The notes: generated from the sequence alone by a model not told the origin. 64,000 nt of DNA from Fibrella aestuarina BUZ 2 (GCF_000331105.1 NC_020054.1:3594478-3658477), one strand, 5' to 3'; shown: positions 45,357-55,581, numbered from the stretch's first letter. Translations and numbers: made by a program.

Positions 45357-46865
45357 ATGACAACCTCTTCGACTACACAGCGTCCGCCTGCGACGATTGT
45401 CTTTATTTTCGGTGGTAGCGGCGATCTGAATTACCGCAAACTGACCCCGGCGCTCTATAACCTCTTTCTGGACAACTACTTACCGGAGCAGTTCGAGGTG
45501 GTCGGCATCGGACGTACCCAATACACCGATGACTCGTTCCGGGAGCGGCTGCTGGAAGGGATTCAGGAGTTTTCGCGCCGGAAAAATGGCCCGGAAGACA
45601 GTTGGAAAACCTTTTCGCCGCACATCCGCTACCTGAAGCTGGACGGCGGCGATGCCAGCGCATACCACCTCATCGGCGATCTGGTGAGCGAGCGCGAAGC
45701 CGAGTGGAACACCCACGCTAACATTATTTTCTACATGTCGGTCGCGCCGCAACTTGTGCCCGACATTGCCAATAACCTGAGCCAGCTGTCGTTCTGCGGG
45801 GATAAATCGCGGGTGCGCATTGTAGTTGAAAAGCCGTTTGGGCATGACCTGCAAAGCGCCCGTGAGCTGAACGCGCTGCTGCTGACTCACTTTGCCGAAG
45901 AGCAGATTTACCGCATCGACCACTACCTGGGCAAAGAAACGGTGCAGAACCTGCTGGCGCTGCGGTTTGCCAACACGCTGTTTGAGCCGATCTGGAACCA
46001 CAATTACGTCGAATACGTGCAACTGACCGCCGCCGAAACGGTTGGCCTGGAAGGGCGCGGCGGCTACTACGAAGGTTCGGGGGCGCTGCGCGACATGATC
46101 CAGAATCACCTACTGCAACTGCTCTGCATGGTGGCGATGGAACCACCCACCTCGTTTGAGGCCGATGAAATCCGCAACAAGAAAGTCGACGTGCTCCGGG
46201 CTATGCGTCGCGTGGCCCCCGATCAGGTCGATCAGGTGGCGGTGCGGGCACAGTACGGAGCCGGTAAAAAAGGCGACAAAGAAAGCCCGGCCTACCGCGA
46301 GGAAGAAGGTGTGAACCCCGAATCGATGACCGAAACCTTTGCCGCCGTGACGTTCTTCTGCGACAACTGGCGGTGGGAGGGAACCCCCTTCTACGTCAGA
46401 ACGGGTAAGCACCTGGCTGAAAAATCGTCGGTCATCACGGTACAGTTCCGGCCCGCGCCGCACTATGCGTTTCCCAACGAAGCTACCAAAACGTGGCAGC
46501 ACAATTGCCTGATCATCAGCATTCAGCCCGACATGAACATCCGGCTGCGCTTCCAGGCCAAACGCCCCGGTCAGCAACTGGCCCTCGACCCGGTCGAGAT
46601 GGAGTTCAACTACAACACGGCTTTTACCGAACAGCAGCCCGAAGCCTACGAAACGCTGCTGCTCGACGTGATGGCGGGCGATGCGACTCTGTTCATGCGG
46701 GCCGATCAGGTCGACGAGGCGTGGCAGATTGTGATGCCGATTCTCGACCATTGGGCGTCGCAAACCGACCCGGCGTCGATGCCGACCTACGCGCCGGGCT
46801 CGTGGGGGCCCGCCGAAGCCGACAAACTCATCGCCCAGCAGGGGTTTAGCTGGAATAATGAATAA
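45357..46865 (+). CDS. zwf: Glucose-6-phosphate 1-dehydrogenase
   Basis: A 502-residue first enzyme of the oxidative pentose phosphate pathway (G6P + NADP+ to 6-phosphogluconolactone). The Rossmann start IFGGSGDLNYRKLTPALY and active-site signature RIDHYLGKETVQN are complete, and VRTGKHLAEK is present in the C-terminal domain. Normal length. The pgl gene follows after 133 nt that hold an inverted repeat, so the pathway steps are encoded in order. Cytoplasmic. Confidence 0.98.
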   Translation: MTTSSTTQRPPATIVFIFGGSGDLNYRKLTPALYNLFLDNYLPEQFEVVGIGRTQYTDDSFRERLLEGIQEFSRRKNGPEDSWKTFSPHIRYLKLDGGDASAYHLIGDLVSEREAEWNTHANIIFYMSVAPQLVPDIANNLSQLSFCGDKSRVRIVVEKPFGHDLQSARELNALLLTHFAEEQIYRIDHYLGKETVQNLLALRFANTLFEPIWNHNYVEYVQLTAAETVGLEGRGGYYEGSGALRDMIQNHLLQLLCMVAMEPPTSFEADEIRNKKVDVLRAMRRVAPDQVDQVAVRAQYGAGKKGDKESPAYREEEGVNPESMTETFAAVTFFCDNWRWEGTPFYVRTGKHLAEKSSVITVQFRPAPHYAFPNEATKTWQHNCLIISIQPDMNIRLRFQAKRPGQQLALDPVEMEFNYNTAFTEQQPEAYETLLLDVMAGDATLFMRADQVDEAWQIVMPILDHWASQTDPASMPTYAPGSWGPAEADKLIAQQGFSWNNE

Positions 46866-46870
46866 ATGAA

Positions 46871-46983
46871 GTCTGGACAGTCGGTTTAGAAGAGAAGTCC
46901 GTAGTCTGGAAAGTCAATTAGTTGGGGCAGTTTAATACAGCTACACACGTTCCAGACTTCTTTTCTAAACCGACTGTCCAGAC
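46871..46983. repeat. Inverted repeat between zwf and pgl
   Basis: Arms 46871-46899 and 46955-46983 match at 28 of 29 positions, with the single difference allowing a G-U pair. The loop is 55 nt. It interrupts a same-strand gene pair, so it may tune expression or stabilise the upstream mRNA rather than end the operon. Confidence 0.88.
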
Positions 46984-46998
46984 GCTGAGCACCGTTTT

Positions 46999-47718
46999 AT
47001 GACTATCAACCTCGTTAACGACCCGACCGAACTGGCGCAACGGGCGGCTGAATGGATAACCGAGCGCATCGAACAGACGCTGGCCACGCGCCCGCGTTTT
47101 ACCATCGCGCTATCGGGTGGCAGCACGCCCAAGGCGTTGCACCTGCTGCTGGCACAACCACCCCTGCGCGACCGCATCGACTGGGCGCGGGTGCACGTCT
47201 TCTGGGGCGACGAACGCTACGTACCCCTGACCGACGAGCGCAATAATGCCCGCATGGCCTACGATACGCTGCTCGACAAGGTGCCCATCCCCGCCGACAA
47301 CATCCACGTGATGCGGACCGATCTGCAACCCGACGCGTCGATGGAAGAATACGCCCAGATTCTGCATCGCTACTTCGATGGTCATGAGCAGACGTTCGAT
47401 CTGGTGCTGTTGGGCATGGGCGACGACGGCCACACGCTGTCGCTGTTTCCGGGCACGGAGGTGGTGAGCGAAGACGTTGCCTGGACGAAAGCCTTTTTCC
47501 TGCAACAACAGGATATGTTCCGCCTCACGCTGACAGCCCCGGTGGTCAATCAGGCGGCGACGGTGGCGTTTCTGGTGGCGGGCGACAACAAAGCCGATGC
47601 CCTGCATGGCGTACTGAAGGGCGACTATCAGCCGTACAAATATCCATCGCAGCGTATCAAACCCATCACCGGTGAGCTGATCTGGTTTATCGACGAAGCG
47701 GCCGCCAAACGGCTGTAG
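46999..47718 (+). CDS. pgl: 6-phosphogluconolactonase
   Basis: A 239-residue DevB-type lactonase that hydrolyses 6-phosphogluconolactone. Family motifs are ALSGGSTPKALH, VHVFWGDERYVP and LLGMGDDGHTLSLFPG. Length normal. Encoded just downstream of zwf and followed by a strong terminator at 47730. The gene for 6-phosphogluconate dehydrogenase is not in this window. Confidence 0.96.
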   Translation: MTINLVNDPTELAQRAAEWITERIEQTLATRPRFTIALSGGSTPKALHLLLAQPPLRDRIDWARVHVFWGDERYVPLTDERNNARMAYDTLLDKVPIPADNIHVMRTDLQPDASMEEYAQILHRYFDGHEQTFDLVLLGMGDDGHTLSLFPGTEVVSEDVAWTKAFFLQQQDMFRLTLTAPVVNQAATVAFLVAGDNKADALHGVLKGDYQPYKYPSQRIKPITGELIWFIDEAAAKRL

Positions 47719-47729
47719 AGCTGAAATGA

Positions 47730-47757
47730 GCGCCGGGCTAGCCCGGCGCCCGTTTTT
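47730..47757 (+). terminator. Intrinsic terminator after pgl
   Basis: A perfect 9-bp GC stem (47730-47738 with 47741-47749) precedes a T5 run. Confidence 0.88.
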
Positions 47758-47855
47758 GTAAGGGCAATTACTTAAAAAAGATTAAACCTAAACTACCCGG
47801 CGCACTCTAACGTTCTGGATGCACAATCAGCATTCGGTTCATCTTGAGAAAAACT

Positions 47856-49118
47856 ATGCGCCTTTTTGGGGTATTGGGTATGGGGCTACTGCTGGCCTTT
47901 GGTGCCACAGCCCAAACGGTAGAGTACTCGACGCCGAAGCCCCGCGTCGATGACGTAAATGACCTCGACGTGGTCATCAGCCGGGTTGATTTGACGGCAC
48001 AATACACCATCATTTACATGCGGTTCCGTGATGGTTCCGATGAGAAACCGTCACGCTCGCCCCTGAAGATTCCGGGCATTCCGTATCCCATTCCTGACCG
48101 TGTTGGTTCGGGTGATGGGGGGCACACCATTACGTTTGTGCCCACAGCGCGGCTGTATGCTAACGGTGGTGCCCGGACGTTTAAATTTATTCGCGCCGAA
48201 AATATCCCGACCGATAAGCGGCGCGACGTGCGCCCGGGTGAGACGGTTGACTTTGTGGCCTATTTCGAACGGCTCGATCCGGGCATTGAAACGTTTGACC
48301 TCTTTGAGTGCTCAGATCGAAACCGACCCGGTGAAATCTGCTTTAACTTCTGGGGGGTGCACATCACCAACCCGTCCAAACGTACCCAGCCGCCGCGACC
48401 ACGTACCCAGCCCCCGGCACAAACACCCGCGCCAACAAGACCGCGCCCTGCACCCCCAGCTCCCGAACCGGCTCAGACCCCGCTGCCGCCCAACCCGACG
48501 CTGGCGGTTAAAGGCACGGTGCGCGACGCCAAGACGGGTAAACCCGTAGCGGCCATGCTGACGTACCGGATGCTGTCAGGTGCTGAATCGAACGGGGATG
48601 AACCCGCCGACTCGACGCGCGCCAAAGCCGCCGACGGTACGTATCGTTTTCCCGGCGATCCGCTGACGGTTTGGGAGGTAAGCGCCACCGCCAAAGGCTA
48701 CTTCGGGAAGCGCGACACCGTCGCCATCGCCCGCACCGAGAAAACGGCCAACTTCGATCTGGTGCCCATCGCCGTTGGCACGAAGGTGACGCTGAAAAAC
48801 ATCTATTTCGCCCAGTCGAAATACGAGCTACAGGCCGAATCGTTTCCCGAACTCGACAAGCTGGTGGAGGTGATGAAACTGAACCCGGCCATGCAGATCA
48901 AGCTGGAAGGACATACCGATATCATCGGTGATTTCGATGCTAACCTCGAACTGTCGCGCAACCGGGTTTTTGCCGTGAAGCGCTACCTGATGAGCAAAGG
49001 CATTGCCGAAGCCCGCGTGGAAGCCGTCGGCTACGGCCACTCGCGCCCCATCAACAGCACCCGTGGCACCCCCCACCCGGAGAACCGGCGCGTGGAGATG
49101 GTGATAACAAAAGCGTAG
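47856..49118 (+). CDS. OmpA-family outer-membrane protein with proline-rich linker
   Basis: A 420-residue protein with a signal peptide (residues 1-20, ending GATAQ). An N-terminal domain of unknown fold (about 25-170) is followed by a Pro/Thr/Arg-rich linker (about 172-215). A carboxypeptidase-regulatory-like domain (about 218-300) precedes the OmpA peptidoglycan-binding domain (about 305-420; LEGHTDIIGD, LSRNRVFAVKRYL). It anchors the outer membrane or a bound complex to peptidoglycan. ATG 47856 is preferred to an in-frame TTG four codons upstream. Confidence 0.93.
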   Translation: MRLFGVLGMGLLLAFGATAQTVEYSTPKPRVDDVNDLDVVISRVDLTAQYTIIYMRFRDGSDEKPSRSPLKIPGIPYPIPDRVGSGDGGHTITFVPTARLYANGGARTFKFIRAENIPTDKRRDVRPGETVDFVAYFERLDPGIETFDLFECSDRNRPGEICFNFWGVHITNPSKRTQPPRPRTQPPAQTPAPTRPRPAPPAPEPAQTPLPPNPTLAVKGTVRDAKTGKPVAAMLTYRMLSGAESNGDEPADSTRAKAADGTYRFPGDPLTVWEVSATAKGYFGKRDTVAIARTEKTANFDLVPIAVGTKVTLKNIYFAQSKYELQAESFPELDKLVEVMKLNPAMQIKLEGHTDIIGDFDANLELSRNRVFAVKRYLMSKGIAEARVEAVGYGHSRPINSTRGTPHPENRRVEMVITKA

Positions 49119-49210
49119 GTTCAAGGTTCAATGTCCAACGTTCAATGTGTTAATGCGTAGCCTGCTTGGACGGCAAAGCGCCATTGGACGTTGGACATTG
49201 AACCTTGAAC
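49119..49210. repeat. Inverted repeat abutting the OmpA-like stop and nth start
   Basis: Arms 49119-49147 and 49182-49210 match at 28 of 29 positions. The left arm starts at the base after the stop codon and the right arm ends 7 bp before the nth ATG. Each arm carries TTCAAGGTTCAATGTCCAACG-like units in tandem. Confidence 0.9.
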
Positions 49211-49216
49211 ACACAA

Positions 49217-49870
49217 ATGTTTCCCCTCGACACGGTACTGGATCTGATTGAACCGGCGATTGCGCCGTACCCCAAAGCGGCGATGTTCGAGCTGGCCGAA
49301 CGGGGCTACAACAGCCTGTTTGAGCAACTGATTTCCTGCATTATCTCGATTCGGACGCTCGACGAGACGACCATTCCCGTGTCGCTGCGTTTATTTGAGA
49401 TCGCCCGGACACCCGCCGACATCGCCGCCCTCTCGCCCGACGAACTGACGCCCCTGCTCTATGGCAGCAGCTACCCCGACCAGAAAGCCAACACCATGAT
49501 CGGGATTGCCCAGCGGGTGATGACGGAGTTTTCAGGTACGTTGCCGCCCGACTTCGACGTGCTGACCTCGTTCAAAGGCGTGGGGCCGAAGTGCGCTAAT
49601 CTGGCGTTGGGCGTGGCGGCGGGGCAGGCGGCCATCAGCGTGGATATTCACGTGCACCGGGTCACCAATCGGTGGGGGTTCGTTCAGACCAAAACACCCG
49701 AGCAAACACTGGCGGTGTTGGAAAAGCAGGTACCCGTAGCGCAATGGATCAACATCAACCGGCTGCTGATGCCCTTCGGTAAACACATTTGCACCGGTAC
49801 GCTGCCGCACTGCTCCACCTGCCCCGTGCTGGCCCATTGCGCGCAGGTCGGCGTAACCAAACACCGGTAA
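49217..49870 (+). CDS. nth: Endonuclease III-family DNA glycosylase/AP lyase
   Basis: A 217-residue base-excision repair enzyme for oxidised pyrimidines. The helix-hairpin-helix FKGVGPKCAN carries the catalytic Lys, the catalytic Asp is in SVDIHVHR, and the 4Fe-4S ligands C-x6-C-x2-C-x5-C are at the C-terminus (CTGTLPHCSTCPVLAHC). ATG 49217 is chosen; an in-frame TTG at 49205 lies inside the inverted repeat arm. Same strand as the J-domain gene, which starts 44 nt downstream. Confidence 0.95.
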   Translation: MFPLDTVLDLIEPAIAPYPKAAMFELAERGYNSLFEQLISCIISIRTLDETTIPVSLRLFEIARTPADIAALSPDELTPLLYGSSYPDQKANTMIGIAQRVMTEFSGTLPPDFDVLTSFKGVGPKCANLALGVAAGQAAISVDIHVHRVTNRWGFVQTKTPEQTLAVLEKQVPVAQWININRLLMPFGKHICTGTLPHCSTCPVLAHCAQVGVTKHR

Positions 49871-49914
49871 TTCGGGCAACACAAGACCCAAAACGCCAAA
49901 CCTCAAACGACTTC

Positions 49915-51000
49915 ATGAGCAAGCAGCCGCTGGTCTGGATTGAGTCAGCCAATAAAACGGTGCCGCTGTCGAAACAGCAAAAACGGCTCAACCAACTGAC
50001 GAGCCGGATTACGGAGCAGGAGGAGCAACTGGCTGAACTGCGGGCGGCGACCGAGCAGGTGAGGCAACGGATTCAGGGCGAACTGGTGCCTTTGCAGCGA
50101 AAGCAGCAACAGGCGCGCGCCGATCTGGTGCGGCTGCTCGATCAACTACACGAACGATACGCGTGGAGCAACGCCGAAAGCCGCAAACTGCGCCACCTGA
50201 TCACCAGCCTCGCCTACGACCTGATTCAGCAGGGCTATGGGGAGCTAAAGCCGATCTATGACCGCTACGACGAAGCCGGTTTCGAAGCGGTGTTGGCTGA
50301 AACCGACGCCGTCAGCATGGCGCAGATCCGTCACATTGCCGAAGCCCGATATGGGTTGCTGATCGACCCGGCGCAGTCGTTTGCGACGCCCGACGAGCTG
50401 CTGGCGCATGTGCAGGGCCTGCTTCGCGAACGGGCGCTGGCCGAACAGCAGCGGCAGCAGGAAGCCGCCGACCGCCGGGCGCAGGAGCCCAAAACGGAAA
50501 AGCAACAGGCTCGCGAGGCCCGGGCGATTAAGGTGACGAAAGCCGTACGGGCGCTTTACCTCGATCTGGTGAAGGCTTTCCACCCCGACCGGGAGTTGGA
50601 ACCCGCCGAAAAAGAACGCAAAACGGCGATTATGCAACGCGTGACGGAGGCCTACGAGAAAAGCGACCTGATGGGCCTATTCCGGTTGCAACTGGAATTT
50701 GACCGCATTGACCAGAAACAACTCGCCGCGCTGGCCGATAGTCAGTTGCAGCATTACAACAAAATCCTGACGCAGCAGGTCGAGGAACTGGACGGACAAC
50801 TGGCCACCCTGACCAACGAGCTCAAGGCGATGCTTGGTAGCTCGGCACCGGGGCCGATCGCGGTGCGCAGTCTGGACTATGTGATCAGCGGCGAAATCAA
50901 GGCGGCAAAGGCGGATACCAAGTCACTCAGAGCGCTTGTGAAGGCGCTGGCCGATCCCGCCCAACTGAAAGTCTGGCTGTCGGCCTACCCGAATCCGTAG
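49915..51000 (+). CDS. Coiled-coil protein with C-terminal J-like domain
   Basis: A 361-residue cytoplasmic protein. Residues about 18-75 form a Gln/Glu-rich coiled coil. A middle helical region follows. Residues about 205-270 look like a J domain, with the diagnostic His223-Pro-Asp225 in LVKAFHPDRE. The tail (270-361) is helical. The J domain would stimulate a DnaK-type Hsp70, with the coiled coil for assembly or client contact. No Gly/Phe region or zinc fingers, so it is not a standard DnaJ. It follows nth closely; any functional link is unknown. Confidence 0.8.
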   Translation: MSKQPLVWIESANKTVPLSKQQKRLNQLTSRITEQEEQLAELRAATEQVRQRIQGELVPLQRKQQQARADLVRLLDQLHERYAWSNAESRKLRHLITSLAYDLIQQGYGELKPIYDRYDEAGFEAVLAETDAVSMAQIRHIAEARYGLLIDPAQSFATPDELLAHVQGLLRERALAEQQRQQEAADRRAQEPKTEKQQAREARAIKVTKAVRALYLDLVKAFHPDRELEPAEKERKTAIMQRVTEAYEKSDLMGLFRLQLEFDRIDQKQLAALADSQLQHYNKILTQQVEELDGQLATLTNELKAMLGSSAPGPIAVRSLDYVISGEIKAAKADTKSLRALVKALADPAQLKVWLSAYPNP

Positions 51001-51065
51001 GCCGGTCATTTTGAGTTGGCGGCAGGATTCCGTTAGTTCACGGTTCAATGCACAGGCCATTCTTC

Positions 51066-52370
51066 ATGACCAAACTGTTTTCCAACCTTACGTTCTGGGT
51101 GCTGACGGCCATCACCCTCGGCATTTTACTGGGCCACTTCCGGCCCGATCTGGCCCTGCTACCCGTACTCGACAAACCGCTCAAAGCTCGCTTTCTCGGG
51201 CAGGAACTGAGTGTTGGCGTTACCATCAGCGAGTTTCTGAGCGGTATTTTCATCAGTACGGTCAAGCTGTTCATCAACCCCATCATCTTCCTGACCATCA
51301 CGCTCGGCATCGTCAGCATGGGTGATCTGAAAAAAGTGGGCACGGTGGGGGCGAAGGCGTTGCTTTACTTTGAAGTCGTCACGACGATGGCACTGCTGAT
51401 TGGCGTGCTGGTGGCCAATATTATCCGGCCGGGTGAGGGCGTTGTGACATCGGCCTTGAAAGGGGGCGATATTTCCAAATACACTAAAACCGCGACGGCG
51501 TTTAGCTGGTGGCAATTTTTTCTCGACAACGTGACGTTGCAGGTGCTGCTGGGGGCAATCCTGGCGGGTATTCTGCTGAGTCAGTATGCCGGGCGTGACC
51601 GGATCGTCGCGGGGCTGAATCAGGCGTCTAAAATTATCTTCAAGGGGCTGCACCTGGTGATGCGGCTGGCGCCCATCGGGGCGTTTGGCGGGATGGCCTA
51701 CACCATCGGCAAATACGGGCTGGGTACGTTGCTGCCCTTGGCGAAACTCATGGCAACGGTATACACCACGATGGCGGTCTTCATCTTTGTGGTACTGGGT
51801 GGCATTCTGTACACGTGCCGGGTGCCGCTGCTGGGCTACCTGCGCTACATCCGCGAAGAGCTGCTGATCGTGCTGGGTACGTCGTCGTCGGAGGCGGGCT
51901 TGCCCTCGCTCATGGAAAAGCTCGAACGGATGGGCTGCGCCAAATCGGTGGTGGGGCTGGTGGTGCCCGCGGGCTACTCGTTCAACCTCGATGGCACCAC
52001 AATCTACCTGTCGATGGCCACGATCTTTTTGGCGCAGGTCTTCAATGTCCACCTCGACTGGAGCCAGCTACTCACCATTGTGGGGATTCTGATGGTCACC
52101 TCCAAAGGCGCGGCGGGCGTAACGGGCAGCGGCTTCGTGGTGCTGGCGAGCACGCTCACGGCCATCAACGTGATTCCGGTGGAAGGGCTGGCCCTGCTGC
52201 TGGGCGTCGACCGGTTTATGTCGGAAGCGCGCAGTATCACCAACTTTATCGGCAACGGCGTCGCCACGATCTGGCTAGCCAACAACGAAAAAGCCTTTGA
52301 CCGCACGGCCATGCAGCGGGCGTTCGGCGAAAAGGAAAATGCGCTAACCACCGGGACAGAGCCAACGTAG
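51066..52370 (+). CDS. Dicarboxylate/amino acid:cation symporter (DAACS, DctA/GltP-like)
   Basis: A 434-residue inner-membrane secondary transporter of the glutamate/C4-dicarboxylate family, with about 8 hydrophobic segments plus re-entrant loops. The signature loops SSSEAGLPSLMEK and FNLDGTTIYLSMATIF, and KGAAGVTGSGFVVLA, are present. The neighbouring malic enzyme fits C4-dicarboxylate uptake better than glutamate, but this is inference. Start may be 51048 or 51066; the latter gives the usual family N-terminus. Confidence 0.93.
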   Translation: MTKLFSNLTFWVLTAITLGILLGHFRPDLALLPVLDKPLKARFLGQELSVGVTISEFLSGIFISTVKLFINPIIFLTITLGIVSMGDLKKVGTVGAKALLYFEVVTTMALLIGVLVANIIRPGEGVVTSALKGGDISKYTKTATAFSWWQFFLDNVTLQVLLGAILAGILLSQYAGRDRIVAGLNQASKIIFKGLHLVMRLAPIGAFGGMAYTIGKYGLGTLLPLAKLMATVYTTMAVFIFVVLGGILYTCRVPLLGYLRYIREELLIVLGTSSSEAGLPSLMEKLERMGCAKSVVGLVVPAGYSFNLDGTTIYLSMATIFLAQVFNVHLDWSQLLTIVGILMVTSKGAAGVTGSGFVVLASTLTAINVIPVEGLALLLGVDRFMSEARSITNFIGNGVATIWLANNEKAFDRTAMQRAFGEKENALTTGTEPT

Positions 52371-52397
52371 CGTTAACTTTGAGGCGCTACTATTTTT

Positions 52398-52527
52398 TAA
52401 ACGCAAAGACGCAACGCAAATCGCGAAGAACGCAAAGCGTCTGATAGCCTGTTGAACGCTTCTCTAATCATGGTTAGCTAATCGTTGCTTTGCGCCCTTC
52501 GCGATTCGCGTTGCGTCTTTGCGTTTA
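52398..52527. repeat. Long inverted repeat of GCAAAGACGCAACG-like units
   Basis: Arms 52398-52438 and 52487-52527 are complementary at 38 of 41 positions around a 48-nt loop. The arms contain near-tandem ACGCAAAG and ACGCAACG units. It lies between the symporter and malic enzyme genes, 8 nt before the latter's ATG, so it would fold in the mRNA leader. Confidence 0.9.
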
Positions 52528-52535
52528 ATTTACGT

Positions 52536-54803
52536 ATGAACACTCCATCTAATAAACTGCGCGAGGACGCGCTCAACTACCACGCTAAGGGGCGTCCTGG
52601 TAAAATAGAAGTAAACCCCACCAAAGAGACGGAGAATCAGCGGGATCTGTCGCTGGCTTATTCGCCGGGGGTGGCCGAGCCCTGCCTCGCCATCGCCGAC
52701 GTACCCGAACGAGCCTACGACTACACGGCCAAAGGCAACCTGGTGGCCGTCATCTCCAACGGCACCGCCGTGCTGGGGTTGGGCAACATCGGGGCGGTGG
52801 CCTCGAAGCCCGTTATGGAGGGAAAAAGCCTGCTGTTCAAGATTTACGCCGACATTGATGCCTTTGATATTGAACTCGATACGACCGACGTCGAGGAGTT
52901 TATCCGGACGGTGAAGATCCTCGAACCGACGTTCGGCGGGGTCAATCTGGAAGACATCAAAGCGCCCGAATGCTTCGAGATTGAACGGCGGCTGCGGCAG
53001 GAGCTGAACATCCCCGTCATGCACGACGATCAGCACGGCACGGCCATTACGTCGGGAGCCGCGCTGCTCAACGCGCTCGAACTGGCGGGTAAAGAAATCG
53101 ATCAGATCAAGCTGGTGGTGAACGGCGCCGGGGCGGCCGCCATTGCCTGCCTCGACCTGTACGTCGACCTGGGCGTGTCGCCCGACAACATTACGGTGTT
53201 CGACAAAGACGGCCTGCTCAGTAAAGACCGCACCAATCTGGTTGGTAATCAGTATAAATACACCACCGACCGCCACCCGGCCGGTTACGTCCTGGCCGAC
53301 GCGATGGTAGGGGCCGACGTCTTCCTGGGCCTCAGCGTAGGGGGCGTGGTTACCCAAGATATGATTCGGAGCATGGCTCCTGATCCGGTGGTGTTTGCCA
53401 TGGCTAACCCGAACCCCGAAATCACTTACGAAGACGCCACCGCCGCTCGCCCCGACATCATCATGGCGACGGGCCGGTCTGACTTCCCGAATCAGGTGAA
53501 CAACGTGCTTGGTTTCCCCTACATCTTCCGGGGCGCGCTCGACGTGCGGGCCACCGAGATCAACGAGGCCATGAAACTGGCTGCCGTGCGGGCGCTGGCC
53601 GAACTGGCCAAAAAGCCCGTTACCGACGTGGTAAGCCGCAGCTACGGCACCGACGGGCTGGTGTTTGGACGTACCTACATTCTGCCCAAACCCACCGACC
53701 CGCGCCTGCTGATGACCGTAGCTCCGGCCGTAGCCAAAGCCGCCATGGACTCGGGCGTGGCCCGGCGCGCCATCACCGACTGGGCCGACTATGACCTGCA
53801 ACTGTCGCGGCGGCAGGGTCAGGATAACACCTTCATCCGCCGACTGACCCGGCAGGCCCAACAGTCGCCTAAGCGGATCGTTTTCACCGACGGCGAAAAC
53901 CTGACGGTGCTGCGGGCCGTGGCGCAGGTGATCGAGCAGCGCATGGCCGTGCCCATTCTGATTGGCAACGAGGCGGTGGTGCAACGGATGCTCGACGACC
54001 ATAACATGGACCTCGGCGACGTGCAGATCATCGACCACCGCTCGCCCGAACAGGAGTCGTTGCGCGAAGCCTACGCGCAGGTGCTGTACGAAAAACGCAA
54101 ACGAAAAGGCCTCACGCTCACCGAAGCCCGCAACCTGATGCGCGACCGTAACTATTTCGGGTCGGTATTGCTGGAGCAGGGTGTGGCCGACGTGCTGATT
54201 TCGGGCCTCACGCGCAACTACCCGGAAACCTTACGCCCAGCGCTGCAAGTGATTGGCCGACAGCCGGGCATCCAGAAAGTGTCGGGCATGTATGTGCTGC
54301 TGTCGCGGTTCGGGCCGCTGTTCCTGTCGGATACCACGGTGAACATGAACCCGACGACCGCCGAGATTGTCGAGATTGCCGAAACGACCGCCAACGCGGT
54401 ACGTCGGCTGGGCATCGACCCCCGCATTGCGCTGCTGTCGTATTCGACCTTTGGCAGCGCCACCGGCGACGATGCCGTGAAGATGCAGGAAGCCACGGCG
54501 ATTCTCCAAAAGAAGCACCCCGACTGGGTGGTCGACGGCGAAATGCAGGCTCACCTGCCCTTCAATCAGGAGCTCATGCAGGCGTCGTATGGTTTCTCGT
54601 CGTTGGCCGATCAACCCGCCAACGTGCTGATCTTCCCGAACCTGTCGGCGTCGAACATTGCGTATAACCTGCTGAAAGAGATTGGCCGGATCGAGAAAAT
54701 CGGGCCGGTACTGATGGGGCTCCGCAAGCCTGTTCACGTGCTGCAACTCGGTAGCTCGGTGCGCGAGGTCGTGAATATGGTCGCCATCGCCGTAGCCGAT
54801 TAA
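52536..54803 (+). CDS. maeB: NADP-dependent malic enzyme with phosphotransacetylase-like C-terminal domain
   Basis: A 755-residue large-type malic enzyme converting L-malate to pyruvate, CO2 and NADPH. The malic N-terminal domain ([24 protein letters not shown]), the metal site in HDDQHGTAI and the NAD(P) fold [11 protein letters not shown] occupy residues 1-420. A phosphate acetyltransferase-like domain, usually regulatory, spans about 430-755. The start is moved to ATG 52536, because the longer frame begins inside the inverted repeat. Linked with the dicarboxylate symporter upstream. Confidence 0.96.
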   Translation: MNTPSNKLREDALNYHAKGRPGKIEVNPTKETENQRDLSLAYSPGVAEPCLAIADVPERAYDYTAKGNLVAVISNGTAVLGLGNIGAVASKPVMEGKSLLFKIYADIDAFDIELDTTDVEEFIRTVKILEPTFGGVNLEDIKAPECFEIERRLRQELNIPVMHDDQHGTAITSGAALLNALELAGKEIDQIKLVVNGAGAAAIACLDLYVDLGVSPDNITVFDKDGLLSKDRTNLVGNQYKYTTDRHPAGYVLADAMVGADVFLGLSVGGVVTQDMIRSMAPDPVVFAMANPNPEITYEDATAARPDIIMATGRSDFPNQVNNVLGFPYIFRGALDVRATEINEAMKLAAVRALAELAKKPVTDVVSRSYGTDGLVFGRTYILPKPTDPRLLMTVAPAVAKAAMDSGVARRAITDWADYDLQLSRRQGQDNTFIRRLTRQAQQSPKRIVFTDGENLTVLRAVAQVIEQRMAVPILIGNEAVVQRMLDDHNMDLGDVQIIDHRSPEQESLREAYAQVLYEKRKRKGLTLTEARNLMRDRNYFGSVLLEQGVADVLISGLTRNYPETLRPALQVIGRQPGIQKVSGMYVLLSRFGPLFLSDTTVNMNPTTAEIVEIAETTANAVRRLGIDPRIALLSYSTFGSATGDDAVKMQEATAILQKKHPDWVVDGEMQAHLPFNQELMQASYGFSSLADQPANVLIFPNLSASNIAYNLLKEIGRIEKIGPVLMGLRKPVHVLQLGSSVREVVNMVAIAVAD

Positions 54804-54810
54804 AGTGCTT

Positions 54811-54853
54811 TTTCCAGATCGATAAGGTTTTTGAAACCTTATCGATCTGGAAA
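54811..54853. terminator. Perfect 20-bp hairpin, bidirectional terminator
   Basis: Arms 54811-54830 and 54834-54853 are exact complements with a 3-nt loop, and T-rich ends flank both sides. It lies between the convergent maeB and lipoprotein genes. Confidence 0.9.
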
Positions 54854-54864
54854 TCTTGCCGGGT

Positions 54865-55581
54865 TTACAGCGCGGTGACTTTGATGCGGCTGTAATACAG
54901 CGTCTGGTCGCCTTCGAAGCCCGAATCGGTGCCCACGAAAATCCACAGTTCGCCTTTGTCGTTGGTGCGGGCTTTCAGTGGCTGCCCTTCGTTTGATCGT
55001 TGGATGAGCGTGTATTCCTCCGTCTCCTTGCCGTTGGCCAGATTACCCAACAACACCGACTGCGTGCCGGCCTCCGACTGACTGCCTTTGTCGACGCTCA
55101 GCGTGTAAAAGTCGCCCTGGAGCTTCTTCTCGGGCTTAGTGGCCGAGGCGCCCGCTTTCAGGAACACACTGGTGGCCGGTGAGCCGCCGATGCCGATGCT
55201 GCCCGCCGGGTGCGGCGAGGCCAACTCCACGTCGAAATCAAGCGTGTACTCGGTGTTGGGTGCCAGGCCCGTAAGTTGCTTGCGGACGAACATAAAGAGG
55301 TCGTCGCTGCGGTTGCGGCCACTCACGCGCAGCGCTTTCTTCGTGGTGTCGAGCGGGGCGGGCAGGGGCGCATACGAAAACGAAAATTCGATCAGGTCCT
55401 GCTGGGCCGTGCCGTAATCGGTGGCTTCGCCTTCCCAGCCCGCATTGCTGCTGGCCAGATTGGCGTCGAGCAGTACGCCTTTGTTGATGATGGGGGTTGG
55501 TGTCGAGAGGAAATTCGAACTACAACTGGCAAGCGGCAGAGCCAGCACCAAAAGCGCCAGGCGTTTCACGGTACGTTTCAT
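54865..55581 (-). CDS. Putative lipoprotein of unknown function, lectin-like beta domain
   Basis: A 238-residue protein with a lipobox (LASC, Cys20). The mature part has jelly-roll-like segments (WEGEATDYG, YTLDFDVELASP, LWIFVGTDSGFEG, YYSRIKV), similar in pattern to carbohydrate-binding or discoidin-type domains. No catalytic motif is visible. It is convergent with maeB. Function not assigned. Confidence 0.7.
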   Translation of the reverse strand: MKRTVKRLALLVLALPLASCSSNFLSTPTPIINKGVLLDANLASSNAGWEGEATDYGTAQQDLIEFSFSYAPLPAPLDTTKKALRVSGRNRSDDLFMFVRKQLTGLAPNTEYTLDFDVELASPHPAGSIGIGGSPATSVFLKAGASATKPEKKLQGDFYTLSVDKGSQSEAGTQSVLLGNLANGKETEEYTLIQRSNEGQPLKARTNDKGELWIFVGTDSGFEGDQTLYYSRIKVTAL

